Positions 55,540-64,000 of a stretch of 64,000 bases of DNA are shown here, piece by piece. Made by a program: the position numbers and the translations under genes. Within the stretch, counting starts at the first letter, position 1. Every line of letters starts with the position of its first letter. Origin of the DNA: Owenia fusiformis (taxonomy: Eukaryota; Annelida; Polychaeta; Sabellida; Oweniidae); assembly GCA_903813345.2 (NCBI GenBank), contig CAIIXF020000012.1, forward strand, positions 31,149,001 to 31,213,000, in the 5' to 3' direction. Below the pieces are notes generated by a model. That model was not told where the DNA came from. It made no database searches and worked only from the letters and a program-made list of their open reading frames with translations.

Positions 55540-56860
55540 ATGCCCCTGAAACCTCATCAGGTATGGAATACATATAGGTTATTTACTGGGAGGGATTGAA
55601 TATGGGTTTTATTCCGAGGGACAATATGATATTGACTGAAGGGTAATATAATATTGACCGAGAGCGCAGCGACCGAGTGTCAATATCATATTGCCCAAGG
55701 TCAATATCATATTTTCCGAGGAATAAAACCCATATTCAATCCTGACCAGAAATAACCTATTTATTCCATAATACATCCCTCTAGAATGTTACATTTGGAT
55801 AATGCAAACGTTATATTAATAAATGCACATTGTTTGAAAAATAAAATAAATAAATAAAATAACCGGGAAACTAAAAAAATAGGTCAATCGATCCAATACG
55901 ATTTTTTCACGGGGACAATACGATTTTTTCATGTTATACGCTCCAATACGATCTTTCCCGGGGACAATACGATTTTTTCATGTAATACGATTCAATACGA
56001 TTTTAATTCCTTAATATTTCCCTGGGAAAACAGTAGTATTATTTTTTATTGCTGCCCTCGGACAGATATATTATATTTGCCTCGGGGTAATCCCAATATC
56101 CTGAACCTCATATAGGATAATCTCTATAACTACCTGATGGAACATAGGGACCGAAGGTAGACGTGCATGTCTCACGAGGGATAAACCCCATATCCAAACC
56201 GACCGCACATATGTGCTTTATCATATACCAAGTAGTTTTCTAAAAAATTAATCTTATTTCCTTTTTTGGATTTTTTAAATTTTTTTATTTTTATTCTCTA
56301 CTCTACTTGTCAAAGAATAATAGACGATAAATATATTTATCCCATACTTGGACGTGTTACAGGTACATAAAGCCGGTTTGTAAAAACTTATATTTTCATC
56401 AGCGGGCAGATATAGCTTTACATCCAGCTCCGAGCGGGCAGATATAGTATATCTGCCCGCTACGTCATAATCGCCGCTCGTATATTTGTTCATAATTTGT
56501 AATGTTCGCGTAATGACTGTAAACGACAATGGAGAAAACACAGACAATCGGGATCTGCTTGATGGTTTAAAAAAGGGAAGGAGCATCCACTTAAAAAATT
56601 CGAGAAATAGATGTGGGAATATTTGAGAGAACAGAAAAATCCGCCCACGGCCAAGAAAACAAAACTGGACATGAATATTCTAAAATATTTCCACGATTGA
56701 ACAATGTGAACCAGATGACCAAGATTGGTATGGGATAAACATATTATCCTATAGTCGGTTCAGGATATTGGGATTATCCCTTGGGCAAATATATTATATT
56801 GGCCTCGGGATAATCCCAATATCCTGAACCTCATATAGGATAATCTCTATATAGTTTAGC
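55540..56860. repeat. Serial inverted repeats (GGATATTGGGATTATCC and related)
   Basis: Several hairpins in a row. 55560-55770 pairs GGAATACATATAGGTTATTT...GATTGAATATGGGTTTTATT with its complement. 55890-56005 is a short tandem of GGGGACAATACGATTTTTTC. 56430-56462 has GAGCGGGCAGATATAGTATA then TCTGCCCGCT. 56742-56852 pairs TTCAGGATATTGGGATTATC with GATAATCCCAATATCCTGAA. The half-site CCCAATATCCTGAACCTCAT then ATAGGATAATC also occurs at 56092-56125. Probably a nest of related MITEs. Confidence 0.75.
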
Positions 56861-57652
56861 ATGATATGTACTTCTTTCTGTAACTGGAATACGATTCTAA
56901 TATACAAGCAACACATACGTATTCCCGGGGAACCATAAATATTTTGTGTAAGGTGTGGACATTTTTCTTTTCATTTCTCTAAAATCAGATTATTTTCATA
57001 AAATCCATACAAAGTTGGGCCTAAGCCTCTATTTTCGTATTCTGCATGTTAAGATATTTATAATGTAAAACCTAAGAGATAAATTCAATGTCTTCAGTTG
57101 AGAATAAGTATAGGTAAATGTGTGAATTCTGCTTGTTGTTGCACTATTTTTATAATAAACAAGGTTCGATACGCAACACTGAATAGACTGCAGTCATAGC
57201 TTAGTTGTAAAGAAAACAAAAGAAGTTGGGACGTGGTCATGCTTGATTATGTTTCTTTTATATATCACCGCTTGCATTCGTTGAAATCGGCCTGCATTGA
57301 TTTCAAGAGGTGGTCGGTGTACAAGGTCATATGTTTGAGTTATTGGTTTAATGATAAATGTGACCCTTGAATGCGTTAGGCTTTATGTATGCGTGAAACA
57401 AATACTCCAATGGCCTAATCTCAATTTGCCTACAAACAATATAACATTGAAATGATGGTCATCTGCATATTAACTTCCGCACCACACGTCTAACTTCGAC
57501 ACAATTCAGTAAAGTATCCAGTATCGCTTAAATCGCTACATGCCAGTGAGTAAAGGTGATGTTACATATCCTATAACTTCAGGTGATTAAAATATATGAA
57601 TATACATTAATTTGGAAGAAAAAACTTTAATCAGGGATGATACAAACTACCC
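56861..57652. other. Spacer, no gene seen
   Basis: AT-rich and without a supported exon or a clear repeat. Confidence 0.35.
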
Positions 57653-57902
57653 CAAGGGCGTTACAATACCCGGGAATTTATCGGTTCGTGCAGTACTTGT
57701 TTGTGATAGCGCCCTATGCAGGTCACTGCGCCTAATAGCCTACAGAAAAAATAATATTGGATACAGGGGGGGGGGGGGGGAGAGACTTTTTGAAATGCCC
57801 CTAAAATTAGTTTTAAATGACATCTTGGGTACATCAATGAAACCTTTGTCAAAAGGTTAAGCCTCGTCTAATTTGCATTCGTAGCTTCAGGCAAAGGGTG
57901 AC
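57653..57902. repeat. Joined repeat fragments
   Basis: 57653-57745 matches 51104-51196. A run of 15 G (57766-57780) follows. 57786-57854 matches 62061-62129, and 57857-57902 matches 62408-62453. In the other copy those last two blocks are separated by about 278 bp, so this copy has an internal deletion. Confidence 0.8.
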
Positions 57903-57950
57903 ACATTTCTGCGTGCGCGCGCAGCTCATCCAGTGTCTAGTTATAAACTA

Positions 57951-58789
57951 CAGGGTGTTCAAAAAACGCAACCCAAAGAAATCGCTATATCTTGGAAAAT
58001 ACTAATTCAATTGTGTTCATACTTTCAGCAAAGAAAGAAGACAATGTATAGCTCCAGTTGTTCATAACTTATAAAACATGATGCCTTGGACACCTGTCCA
58101 AAAGACATTTGTACTAGGAAAATACAAAAAACGCGAATGGAAAATCACTATATCTTGGAAAATACTAATTCAATTATGGTAATTTTTCAGGAAAAGAAAA
58201 AAGAGACGGTGTATGTATAGCTCCTGTTGTAAGTAAGTTGTAAAACATAATGCCTTGGACACCTGCTCAAAGTTGTACTAGGAAAATACGAAAAATGCAA
58301 TCCGAGTTGACTACCACAGCAATAAAACCAAATAACTTTCTAACCATAGTGTTTTGACACTTCAGATTTAGCACAAATTATCCTCATTCCATGTGTGGTG
58401 AATTTGTAGAGTTTCATCAAAATCACTCCAAGGACTTTACAGTCATGGTCAAAATGCCTTCTTAAGTCTGCCTAAACCAGGGCGTTTGGCTGCGATTTGA
58501 TTGCATTTCGACCATGACTGAAGTGATTTTGATTTCACTCAACAGATTTACCATACAGTGAATGAAAATGATTTGTGCCAAAATTGAAGAGTCAAAACAC
58601 TATGGTTAGGAAGTTCCGTGTACAACTGTCTTTTGAGCAGGTGTCGAAGGCACCATGTTTTACAACTGACCATCTACTGGAGCTGTACATACACAGCCTC
58701 TTCTTTCTTTCCTGAAAAAATGAACATAATTGAACGAGTTGTTTTCAAGATATAGTGATTTCTTTGGGTTGCGTTTTTTGAACACCCTG
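57951..58789. mobile_element. Mariner-like foldback MITE (839 bp) flanked by TA
   Basis: Ends CAGGGTGTTCAAAAAACGCA and TGCGTTTTTTGAACACCCTG, each flanked by TA (57949-57950 and 58790-58791), as for Tc1/mariner elements. The inner arms repeat TATATCTTGGAAAATACTAA twice at the left (57990 and 58150), and the inverted counterpart is at the right. The centre pairs CATAGTGTTTTGACACTTCA with its complement near 58600. No transposase frame. Confidence 0.88.
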
Positions 58790-59102
58790 TACTTAGATGG
58801 AGCTCTCTTTCAGAAACGAAGTCGGACGAATGCAATTAAGGGTACAATAAAATGAAATGGACCGGATTGCTAACTGATTCTGCTCAAAAATCATTTGAAA
58901 AAATTGTTAAAAGATAATTACCAAACGTTTTTTGGACACTGCAGAGTTGAATGCTACCAAGCCGAACATAATCATAGGAAGTTTCCCGGGAAGTTTCCTT
59001 CCGTTGGCCATTACATTTTCAAGACGTTTATTGGCTGTTTCACAAATTGCAATATATGAGCTTAACAAAAGAAATGACGTGCCCAAAGACTACAATCTAG
59101 TA

Positions 59103-59408
59103 CCAAGGAGGATTGGCTCCCAGGATCGAAACTCGATATTTTCCAACAATGAAAACGTCGAAATGTCGTTATTTTCTGAAATTAAAACCGACTATAAATT
59201 CAAAATAAACATTTCAAAAGATTCGAACCAATATCTCGATCGTTTCTTGTGAGTTTTGGAATTTTTCGTTTGGAAATAAGACCAAAATTCACGATTTAAA
59301 TGTTGAAGTGAACAAAATGGCGGCTGTTTGAATTCGAATTTTGTATTACGACATACCCATATATGGGACAGAATATCGGTGGTGCACTCTGGGAGCCAAT
59401 CCTCCTTG
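59103..59408. mobile_element. MITE, CCAAGGAGGATTGG family, copy 2
   Basis: CCAAGGAGGATTGGCTCCCA at the left, TGGGAGCCAATCCTCCTTG at the right, with TAGTA on both flanks (59098-59102 and 59409-59413). 306 bp. The interior is inverted relative to copies 1 and 3 (AATTTTTCGTTTGGAAATAA compared with TTTCCAAACAAACAATTC). Confidence 0.85.
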
Positions 59409-59442
59409 TAGTACTGCACATGAAAAATACATCAGTGAGTTA

Positions 59443-59760
59443 CAAGGAGGATTTGCTCCCAGGGTTCCTTCTCGATAGTCTGCCATATAATGGACCCAAG
59501 TCGTTATTACAAATTTTAAATCAAGCAGTCGCCAATGTTTTCACTTCAGAATTTCAATCACTAGCTTTGGTCTTGTTTCCGAACAAAAAAATTTAAATCA
59601 CAAAAGAAGTCATCAAAATATTAGTTCAAATCTTTTGGACCGCTGATTATGAATTTATAGTCAGTTATAATGTCATAAAATAAGGGCATTTCCAATGTTG
59701 TCATCGATCAAGGTCAAAGTCGAATATCGAGTTGGAGGACTTGGAGCCAATGCTCCGTGA
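59443..59760. mobile_element. MITE, CCAAGGAGGATTGG family, copy 3
   Basis: CAAGGAGGATTTGCTCCCAG at the left, TTGGAGCCAATGCTCCGTGA at the right. GTGAGTTA flanks both sides (59435-59442 and 59761-59768), an 8-bp target duplication as expected for hAT-type elements. It lies 34 bp from copy 2. Confidence 0.87.
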
Positions 59761-59768
59761 GTGAGTTA

Positions 59769-60790
59769 ACATTTTTCATACTACTTAATTTTAATCAGCT
59801 TCCAACCCTCTCTATCTCTTCTTACTCTTTTAACGAGGACACACAAATTGATACACTTCAGGGAATTACGATTGGATATGTCTTATTTAGTATTCGAACA
59901 TGACTGTATTCACGCCTTCTATAAACTGTAAACAAAGTCAATGCTTCAGCTGGGTTATATTCGAGAACAATCACCCAGTTAATACGTGTAATGTGTGACG
60001 TCATAACGGTGGGTCGTAGTAATGGCGGACCATGATGAATATTCGAAACAATTTGGTGAGTTTTCATGTTCGAATCGTAATATAGACCCTTCGGTCGTTC
60101 GGGGTACAGAAAACGTTTGTGCCGAGACCAGCTGGGTGTTATTCGAAACTAGAAACCCTGCTCTTTGGTCTATATTTCTTAATACTTAATCATCAAAATT
60201 ACCTACTGTTTAAGTTACGTATTACTGCTAATTAAATCTCAAATCCTCACGAGTGACATACGCAACGCTTTTTTGCAATGTACGTTTCTAAAATAAACAA
60301 AATTAATATTAAACGTTTGTATCTATTTCATAACCATACACATGTATATTGATGAGCATGTATGGTTCAAAAACTGAATGAAAACAATAAATAATAACAA
60401 TTTAGGAAAGTCTCGTGACAATGATGCACGAAGTTTAAATGAAGTTTTAACTGAATGGTGAAATTGGGTAGAAAAAGGCTAATGTTCGATGAAAATTGAG
60501 AAGGTGTTTTTTATCCCCATGTCACATAAATGGTTATATCTTGAGCCAGGGTTGTTGACAATTGTTCTATTATCATGTATTCACAGCGGAAGGGGTACAA
60601 AACTGTGTACGGCATATATAATTTAAGTGAACAAAAGACAATCCCCATTTTCATTTTATTGCAAACGTTTTCAGTGGGAGCTTGCTCGAGATTTCGAATT
60701 CATAGCGGGGCTTTGGATCATAACCGTGTAAAGGGTAACACATAACGTTGAAGAATTTGAACACTCGTTTGTGTTGTTCACCGGTTCAGT
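59769..60790. other. Spacer upstream of carbonic anhydrase 2, no gene seen
   Basis: AT-rich, with no supported exon. Minus-strand frame 59858-60067 lacks splice or family support. The last part probably contains the distal promoter of the downstream gene. Confidence 0.35.
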
Positions 60791-60896
60791 TCAGGTCGTT
60801 CAGATAGGATAGGATCGTTGACTGCATCGTTAACCAAGGAGTTAACGACCATATCGTAGGTACAGTTGGAACAGGAAGAGCATCACGGTTGTAAAG
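60791..60896 (+). promoter_or_regulatory. 5' flank / 5' UTR of carbonic anhydrase 2
   Basis: CAGATAGGATAGGATCGTTG, then CATCGTTAACC, AGTTAACGACC and AGGAAGAGCATCACGGTTGT run up to the ATG. Several blocks match, in order, the flank of the divergent paralogue (37621-37730). This is the footprint of the duplication and perhaps shared control sites. No TATA box recognised. Confidence 0.6.
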
Positions 60897-60954
60897 ATGC
60901 AGACATTTTTCTGGAAAACGTTGGCAGTTGTTTTATCCGTAGCAAACGCAGCCG
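60897..60954 (+). CDS. Carbonic anhydrase 2, exon 1 (signal peptide)
   Basis: 19 codons plus one base, donor GTAAGT. Same length and start as the paralogue, with two substitutions; one changes Ala to Ser at residue 14. Confidence 0.92.
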
Positions 60955-63900
60955 GTAAGTTTCTTTGTTTGTTTGTGTTTTATGTTTTTTTTATGAGTGT
61001 GTTATAGTTTGTTTATACTTTTTGGAGAATAGTCTTCAAGGGGAGAGAAGATGGGCATTTATGCCGGAGGGGCTTACAATATTTATCTTTACATTTGAAC
61101 ATTGTCTATACTGCTAGGTCTTGTTTGCTTATGCATTGGTCACATTTTCCCCGATTTTCACTACGGCGCCCCGCCGATTGAGTTTTTTGCTCAAAATTGT
61201 ATACAGGTTTGAACAAAATACTCAATCGGCCGGGCGCTGGCCGATTCATCAGGACAAATGTGACCCAGGCATTACTGTTCTTTACGTAGGACTAGATACA
61301 CTCCCCGTCACAAATTTGGAAACTCTGAATTTTCCTTGGGTAGCATATCAAAGCTTGTCAATATTTAAATCTTAATGTCGTTAATTACATGATTGTACAA
61401 TAGTTGAGAAATTGACAAAGTAAGTTTTGACAAACTCGAAGAATATTTTGTGTATTATATCTAAAGTACCAATATAAAAACCTTGGTTTTCCTGGAATAA
61501 AGTATACAGTTTGTTTCTTCTTCAGAAAATAGGCACGACAAAGGAATGGCACGAACCAAAAATGATTTAAAATTTTTTAATAGTTTTATTGAACTTGAAA
61601 GCGACAATACATTCTATTAGACTCATGCAACAAGCCACGACCTATACAATAAATCATGACTCTCACAATAGTTCTTACAATAATTCACGACTCATTACAT
61701 TTTTTCAGAATGGGGTTATCATGGCAACAATGGTAAGTAGGTTTAAATACAGAATGTTCAAGAAAAGAGTTGAACACAGAGCTATCCATTCTGGTATGAG
61801 AGCTATCGTTAACGAGACAAAGTCAAAATAATTGTTGTACTATTTACGATTTAATATATTGTGGACTGACCTTTTCACATAAGCTCTTTTATTCTGTGTT
61901 TTCATTAACTAATGCTACTTACTCTAGGAGCTAGCAAAAATTTATAAGACATCTCGAGTACAAAAGGTTTGAGGCCTGTAATTAGTAGATGTGGGACAGG
62001 GTCTAACATCCCAAAAAAGCAACTCTTAAATGAGAAATTTTGGGCTACCACCAGGGGGCACTTTTTGAAATGTCCCTAAAATTAGTTTTAAATGACATCT
62101 TGGGTACATCAATGAAACCTTTGTCAAAATGTTCCTTTGGACCCTCTGAAACATTATGAGTCCTTAAGAGTAGCCAATTTTGGGGTTTGACCCATTTCTG
62201 AGTGAGTTAAAGGTCACCATGGATACAGCCACACACAATCAAAATGCTGTATCAGAGCCTTGTAAACTTGAATATATTTGATATTCTGATATATCCATAA
62301 AATATGTAAGAAGACCTTTCTAACAAGCCATAATACATCAATCTATGAATCCTGAATCCAGAGATATTGAACTTTTTGTCTCAATTTTGATCCGAAAATG
62401 TACATTTTTAAGCCTCGTCTAATTTGCATTCGTAGCTTCAGGCAAATGGTGACAGATTAAACAGCTCCACTCTTAAAAATTATTACTTGGATTTCCTTAT
62501 ATTGAGAAATTGTACTACTCATTTTAAGTCAAAAATTACTTAAATAATCTTGAACTACTGAATAATTTTTAAGTAATTTTTAAGTAAATCATTTATGGTG
62601 AATTTACTAATGCAAGGAGAGAAATTGAAATACTTACTGTTGTAATTGTAATACTCATTTACATAATTAAGCAATTAAAAAACTCAAAATGACAATATAA
62701 GTTAAACCTAAGTAAAATGAAGTAAAACTAAGTATTTAACTTTAAGTAATTTTTATACTTGGGAAATACTTGGGAAATACTCAAGTAATTCATTTTTAAG
62801 AGTGTCAAAATAGTATTCCAAGAACATTTCCAAGGTTTGGATGATTATAATTATAACAATGTTTACAAGACATCCTCACTCTCTGATTTGTCTATGTCAT
62901 ATACATGATGAAAAAATAACACATTGGGAAATGGTCAGTAGGAAAGTCCACGTGACATCATGAATAAAATGATTGACAACCTGGATAGACAGATAACTTA
63001 TATGGGGTCCAGAAAACTGGGCGTGTAAGACATGGCTGCAACGCTGGGGTGGGATTAACTTTTTCACACCAGCCCTTAGCCCAGGATTTCATTCTGTGTT
63101 TTCATTAACTAATACATGCTAAGGCTAAAGTCAAATCCTAAAGATAGACAAACTTGATACAATAAAATTACGACTAAAATAGGTGCTTTTCTCTTTTATC
63201 GTTATTCAGAAAATAAGAATTTCATTTTTATTCATTCATTTTCATTTTTAATGTGCTCGGTAGAGTATAAACCCTTTAATGTTGGACTTAACGCCCTTCA
63301 AATTTTAATAGCATACGTACTGTTCGCTCATGATTTTGTTATTCATCCAAATGACGTATGGAATGCTACATGTTTGTACATTCATTGAAAAAAATGTATT
63401 AACCAGCATTATTGATGGCGTTTGCTTTAAAACCTTGGATTTATGGAATTCCTTTCCTCAACCTCTTTTCGAATACTACTTTATCCAGAATAAAAGTATA
63501 TTTTCATAATGATGCCAAGATCGTACATGTATTATCATATAATTCACATATGTTTGAATAAGCTATATATTAAACAATTATCATATCATTAGATTTTCAT
63601 TCAAAAAGTAGATTTCCATCTTAAATTATTTATGTCTTTTGCGCATCTACGCTGATGAATATTTGTGATTTTTTGAGAATTAGGCTACGACCATGTGCAT
63701 ACATGTAATACCCCAAATGGATAATATATCATATAGAGCTGGCAAAGAATGGAATCACAACAGATTTCGGAACTCATATTGAAACGTATACATTTTCATA
63801 CTTTTCGTACTTAACTGTTCAAGTTTGTCTCGCCTATTAGATCTAGCCTTAAGATAAATTTTGTTTCAATATGTTTTAGGCCCAGAATATTGGAAAAATG

Positions 63901-64000
63901 ATTATCCATTTTGTGGCGGGGAAAAACAAAGCCCCGTAAACTTTGATACAAATACTATGCACTATGACGAGACGTTAACCCCCCTCACTCTAACGAACTA
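60897..64000 (+). CDS. Second alpha-carbonic anhydrase gene, first 3 exons (runs off the window)
   Basis: Exons 60897-60954, 61709-61732 and 63880-64000 (cut by the window edge) encode 67 residues plus a partial codon. The signal peptide is MQTFFWKTLAVVLSVANAA; then EWGYHGNNGPEYWKNDYPFC, the QSPVN motif and NFDTNTMHYDETLTPLTLTN. Intron positions and phases (1,1) equal those of the minus-strand gene. The catalytic residues lie beyond the edge. The Cys of the family disulfide is present. The first two exons differ from the paralogue at 2 of 58 and 3 of 24 bases. Expected to be a secreted or GPI-anchored carbonic anhydrase; the C-terminus cannot be judged here. Confidence 0.93.
60955..61708 (+). 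other. Intron 1 of carbonic anhydrase 2 (754 bp)
   Basis: One-tenth the length of the paralogous intron. It begins with a TTTGTTTGTTTGTG tract and a TCTTCAAGGGGAGAG block that also occur at the start of the paralogous intron. It contains the MITE at 61135-61276 and one end of the TACACTCC family at 61297-61323. Confidence 0.85.
61135..61276. mobile_element. MITE, TGCCTTGGTCACATTTG family, copy 5
   Basis: GCATTGGTCACATTTTCCCC at the left, CAGGACAAATGTGACCCAGG then CATTA at the right; GCCGATTGAG / CTCAATCGGC centre. Inside intron 1 of the second carbonic anhydrase gene. Confidence 0.87.
61709..61732 (+). CDS. Carbonic anhydrase 2, exon 2 (24-bp micro-exon)
   Basis: Follows TTTTTTCAG and precedes GTAAGTAG. 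Encodes EWGYHGNN with split codons at both ends; three base changes from the paralogous exon at 29940-29963. Confidence 0.92.
62042..62458. repeat. Dispersed repeat, fuller copy
   Basis: Carries AAATTAGTTTTAAATGACAT then CTTGGGTACATCAATGAAAC at the left and TTAAGCCTCGTCTAATTTGC then ATTCGTAGCTTCAGGCAAA at the right. 57786-57902 is the internally deleted relative. The true ends are not clear. Confidence 0.7.
62468..62804. mobile_element. MITE with CACTCTTAAAAATTATTACTT ends
   Basis: CACTCTTAAAAATTATTACT at the left, AGTAATTCATTTTTAAGAGTG-like complement at the right (337 bp). The interior is rich in TAAGTAATTTTTAAGTA and CTTGGGAAATA repeats. No coding capacity. Confidence 0.8.
63880..64000 (+). 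CDS. Carbonic anhydrase 2, exon 3 (5' part)
   Basis: Follows ATGTTTTAG. Reads GPEYWKNDYPFCGGEKQSPV then NFDTNTMHYDETLTPLTLTN, and is cut by the window end. The second half is nearly identical to the paralogue at DNA level. Confidence 0.93.

Larger units (their letters stand above)
61733..63879 (+). other. Intron 2 of carbonic anhydrase 2 (2.1 kb)
   Basis: Contains a SINE-tail-like phrase at about 61884-61914 and 63066-63107, the repeat at about 62042-62458 that is the fuller copy of 57786-57902, and the MITE at 62468-62804. The remainder is AT-rich. Confidence 0.8.

Noticed and set aside
55022-55549. Phe/Lys-rich open frames
   Set aside because: Produced by the T-rich low-complexity tract; every frame gives the same biased composition.
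61589-61831. 80-codon frame running through carbonic anhydrase 2 exon 2
   Set aside because: It is in a different frame from the 24-bp exon, whose frame is fixed by exons 1 and 3 and by the paralogue.

Overview
This window is AT-rich nuclear DNA from an animal, most likely a marine invertebrate. The evidence is small exons with GT-AG introns, introns of several kb, no operon-like packing, a GPI-anchored alpha-carbonic anhydrase, and a dense load of inverted-repeat (MITE/foldback) elements and long G runs. I cannot fix the phylum from sequence alone. Nearly all of the longer open frames are chance frames or repeats.

Layout. 1-256 is the end of a 32-bp tandem array. 485-1409 (minus) holds the last two coding exons of an unrecognised gene that may start near 2.3-2.4 kb. 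A possible spliced plus-strand transcript without a convincing frame spans about 3541-6670. 2610-3530 and 10268-13909 are foldback elements; the larger one encloses a satellite rich in AGGTCA half-sites and a tRNA-like segment. 16718-37620 (minus) is a complete eight-exon carbonic anhydrase gene (318 codons) whose introns are filled with MITEs. 38-60.8 kb is a gene-poor block of repeats: a pentanucleotide satellite, an element with 162-bp tandem units, two copies of a large palindromic element, several MITE families, a region of serial inverted repeats, a C2H2 finger frame and a mariner-like foldback. 60897-64000 (plus) holds the first three exons of a second carbonic anhydrase gene, which runs off the window.

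The two carbonic anhydrase genes are divergent (head to head), with start codons 23.3 kb apart. They share intron positions, signal peptide and part of the 5' flank. Exon 3 is a mosaic: its first half differs at about 15 of 58 bases, and the next 63 bases at one. This suggests gene conversion or recombination between the paralogues. Both products should act outside the cell: a signal peptide leads into a zinc-dependent CO2-hydrating domain, and the complete copy ends in a Thr-rich stalk and a GPI-type tail.

I found no prokaryotic-style system, CRISPR array or rRNA. The most useful leads are the mosaic duplicate, MITEs placed at a splice donor and in the probable 3' UTR of the first gene, the AGGTCA satellite inside a foldback transposon, and the element families whose ends and target duplications can be read directly.
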